A DNA stretch of 64,000 nucleotides. Origin: Pseudomonas siliginis. GTDB taxonomy: Bacteria; Pseudomonadota; Gammaproteobacteria; Pseudomonadales; Pseudomonadaceae. The stretch covers positions 1-64,000 of the forward strand of contig NZ_JAHSTW010000001.1 in NCBI RefSeq assembly GCF_019145195.1, read 5' to 3'. The first letter of the stretch is position 1. Every line of letters starts with the position of its first letter. The notes under the pieces were generated by a model, which had not been told where the DNA came from, made no database searches, and saw only the letters and a list, made by a program, of their open reading frames with translations. A program made the position numbers and the translations under genes. This document shows, in pieces, positions 63,550-64,000 of the stretch.

Positions 63550-64000
63550 GTGAACACGCTTCGTATATTGGTCTTGGAAGATCACGCCTTTCAGCGCACG
63601 GCGGCAGTCAGTGCGCTTAATAGTCTGGGGTACAAAAATATCTTTCAGGCGGCTGACGGCAAGGATGCGCTGGCTGTGATATCCCAGGCTGGAGGCGTGG
63701 ACGTTGCATTGTGTGACTTGAGCATGGCCGGGATGGATGGTTTGACGTTCTTGCGCCTGGCGAGAGAGGCCGGTTTGATTCGTGCAGTGATCATCTGCAG
63801 TTCACTGCCTGAAGACTTGTTGCGCACGGTTGACCGGATTGTCACGTTGCAGGGGCTGGAATTGCTTGGCAGTGTCGGCAAGCCTCTGATGGTCGATGTG
63901 CTGGGGCCATTGTTGGCGCGTTATCGGCCGCACACTCCGGGCGATGCCAAAGTGGTGGAAAGTCATCTCGATCAGCCTTCGGAGAACGAAGTGCTCGAAG
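63550..64000 (+). CDS. RocR-like response regulator, partial (continues past the window)
   Basis: At least 150 residues, running off the right edge without a stop; GTG start with AGAGG upstream. Receiver domain: RILVLEDHAFQRTAAVSALN (acidic pair Glu-Asp), VALCDLSMAGMDGLTFLRLA (phospho-Asp), VIICSS and LLGSVGKPLMVDVLGPLL (Lys). The pattern and the L-x-x-L-G-x-x-G-K-P segment resemble P. aeruginosa RocR, a receiver-EAL phosphodiesterase of cyclic di-GMP that controls cup fimbriae. The output domain is outside the window, so an EAL domain is a prediction. Divergent from the fimbrial operon. Confidence 0.7.
   Translation, partial: MNTLRILVLEDHAFQRTAAVSALNSLGYKNIFQAADGKDALAVISQAGGVDVALCDLSMAGMDGLTFLRLAREAGLIRAVIICSSLPEDLLRTVDRIVTLQGLELLGSVGKPLMVDVLGPLLARYRPHTPGDAKVVESHLDQPSENEVLE

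Overview
The window reads as chromosomal DNA of a Pseudomonas of the fluorescens group. This is inferred from gene content: an hcp-vgrG-DUF4123-rhs type VI effector module, tandem-domain universal stress proteins preceded by ANR/FNR boxes, a chaperone-usher locus beside a RocR-like response regulator, and Pseudomonas-style MocR, LysR and MFS genes. No search was run; names rest on motifs and remembered families.

Layout. 0.2-9 kb: an orphan phage terminase small subunit, a DinB-like protein, a LysR regulator, two decayed genes (a LysR start and a frameshifted DUF2625 protein), then AzoR-like flavoprotein, GNAT, MocR and AhpD-like genes, and an SDR. 9.2-17.8 kb: a minus-strand type VI secretion module, hcp, vgrG, DUF4123 adaptor, 1624-residue Rhs with a variable C-terminal domain, and a 73-residue probable immunity protein. 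17.8-31.8 kb: an AT-rich accessory island. It holds perfect TGCGCAA...TTGCGCA palindromes, a DUF3800-like protein, a reverse transcriptase separated from a SLATT membrane protein by a folded 165-nt RNA candidate, an unknown two-gene pair, a K+-channel-like protein, DUF4238 and DUF5677 proteins, and a HEPN/P-loop ATPase pair. Three tRNA 3'-end fragments, each with its own terminator, lie inside or at the edge of it. No integrase is visible.

31.9-44.5 kb: a low-oxygen/stress region with five UspA genes, a zinc alcohol dehydrogenase, a MgtC/DUF4010 membrane protein, a PotE-like antiporter, a periplasmic binding protein and an ANR-like Fe-S regulator whose recognition helix carries Cys where FNR has Ser. 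Near-consensus TTGAT-N4-ATCAA boxes precede most of these units. A broken ArcD/PotE-type C-terminus marks the end.

44.8-51.1 kb: one seven-gene, translationally coupled minus-strand operon: thermostable-hemolysin-family protein, AMP ligase, haem-oxygenase-like (TenA/PqqC fold) metalloenzyme, SDR, TPR protein, response regulator and sensor kinase. It looks like a self-regulated biosynthetic cluster for an acyl-derived product.

51.2-64 kb: cytochrome b561, a 42-residue acidic protein, two MFS transporters, a PL7 alginate lyase, a debris field of three polysaccharide-related gene fragments, a HSL-type hydrolase with divergent LysR regulator, a minimal three-gene chaperone-usher operon, and the start of a divergent RocR-like response regulator cut by the window edge.

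The strongest candidate for an undescribed system is the RT / structured RNA / SLATT cassette at 19.5-21.9 kb, followed by the HEPN-ATPase pair and the haem-oxygenase-like operon.
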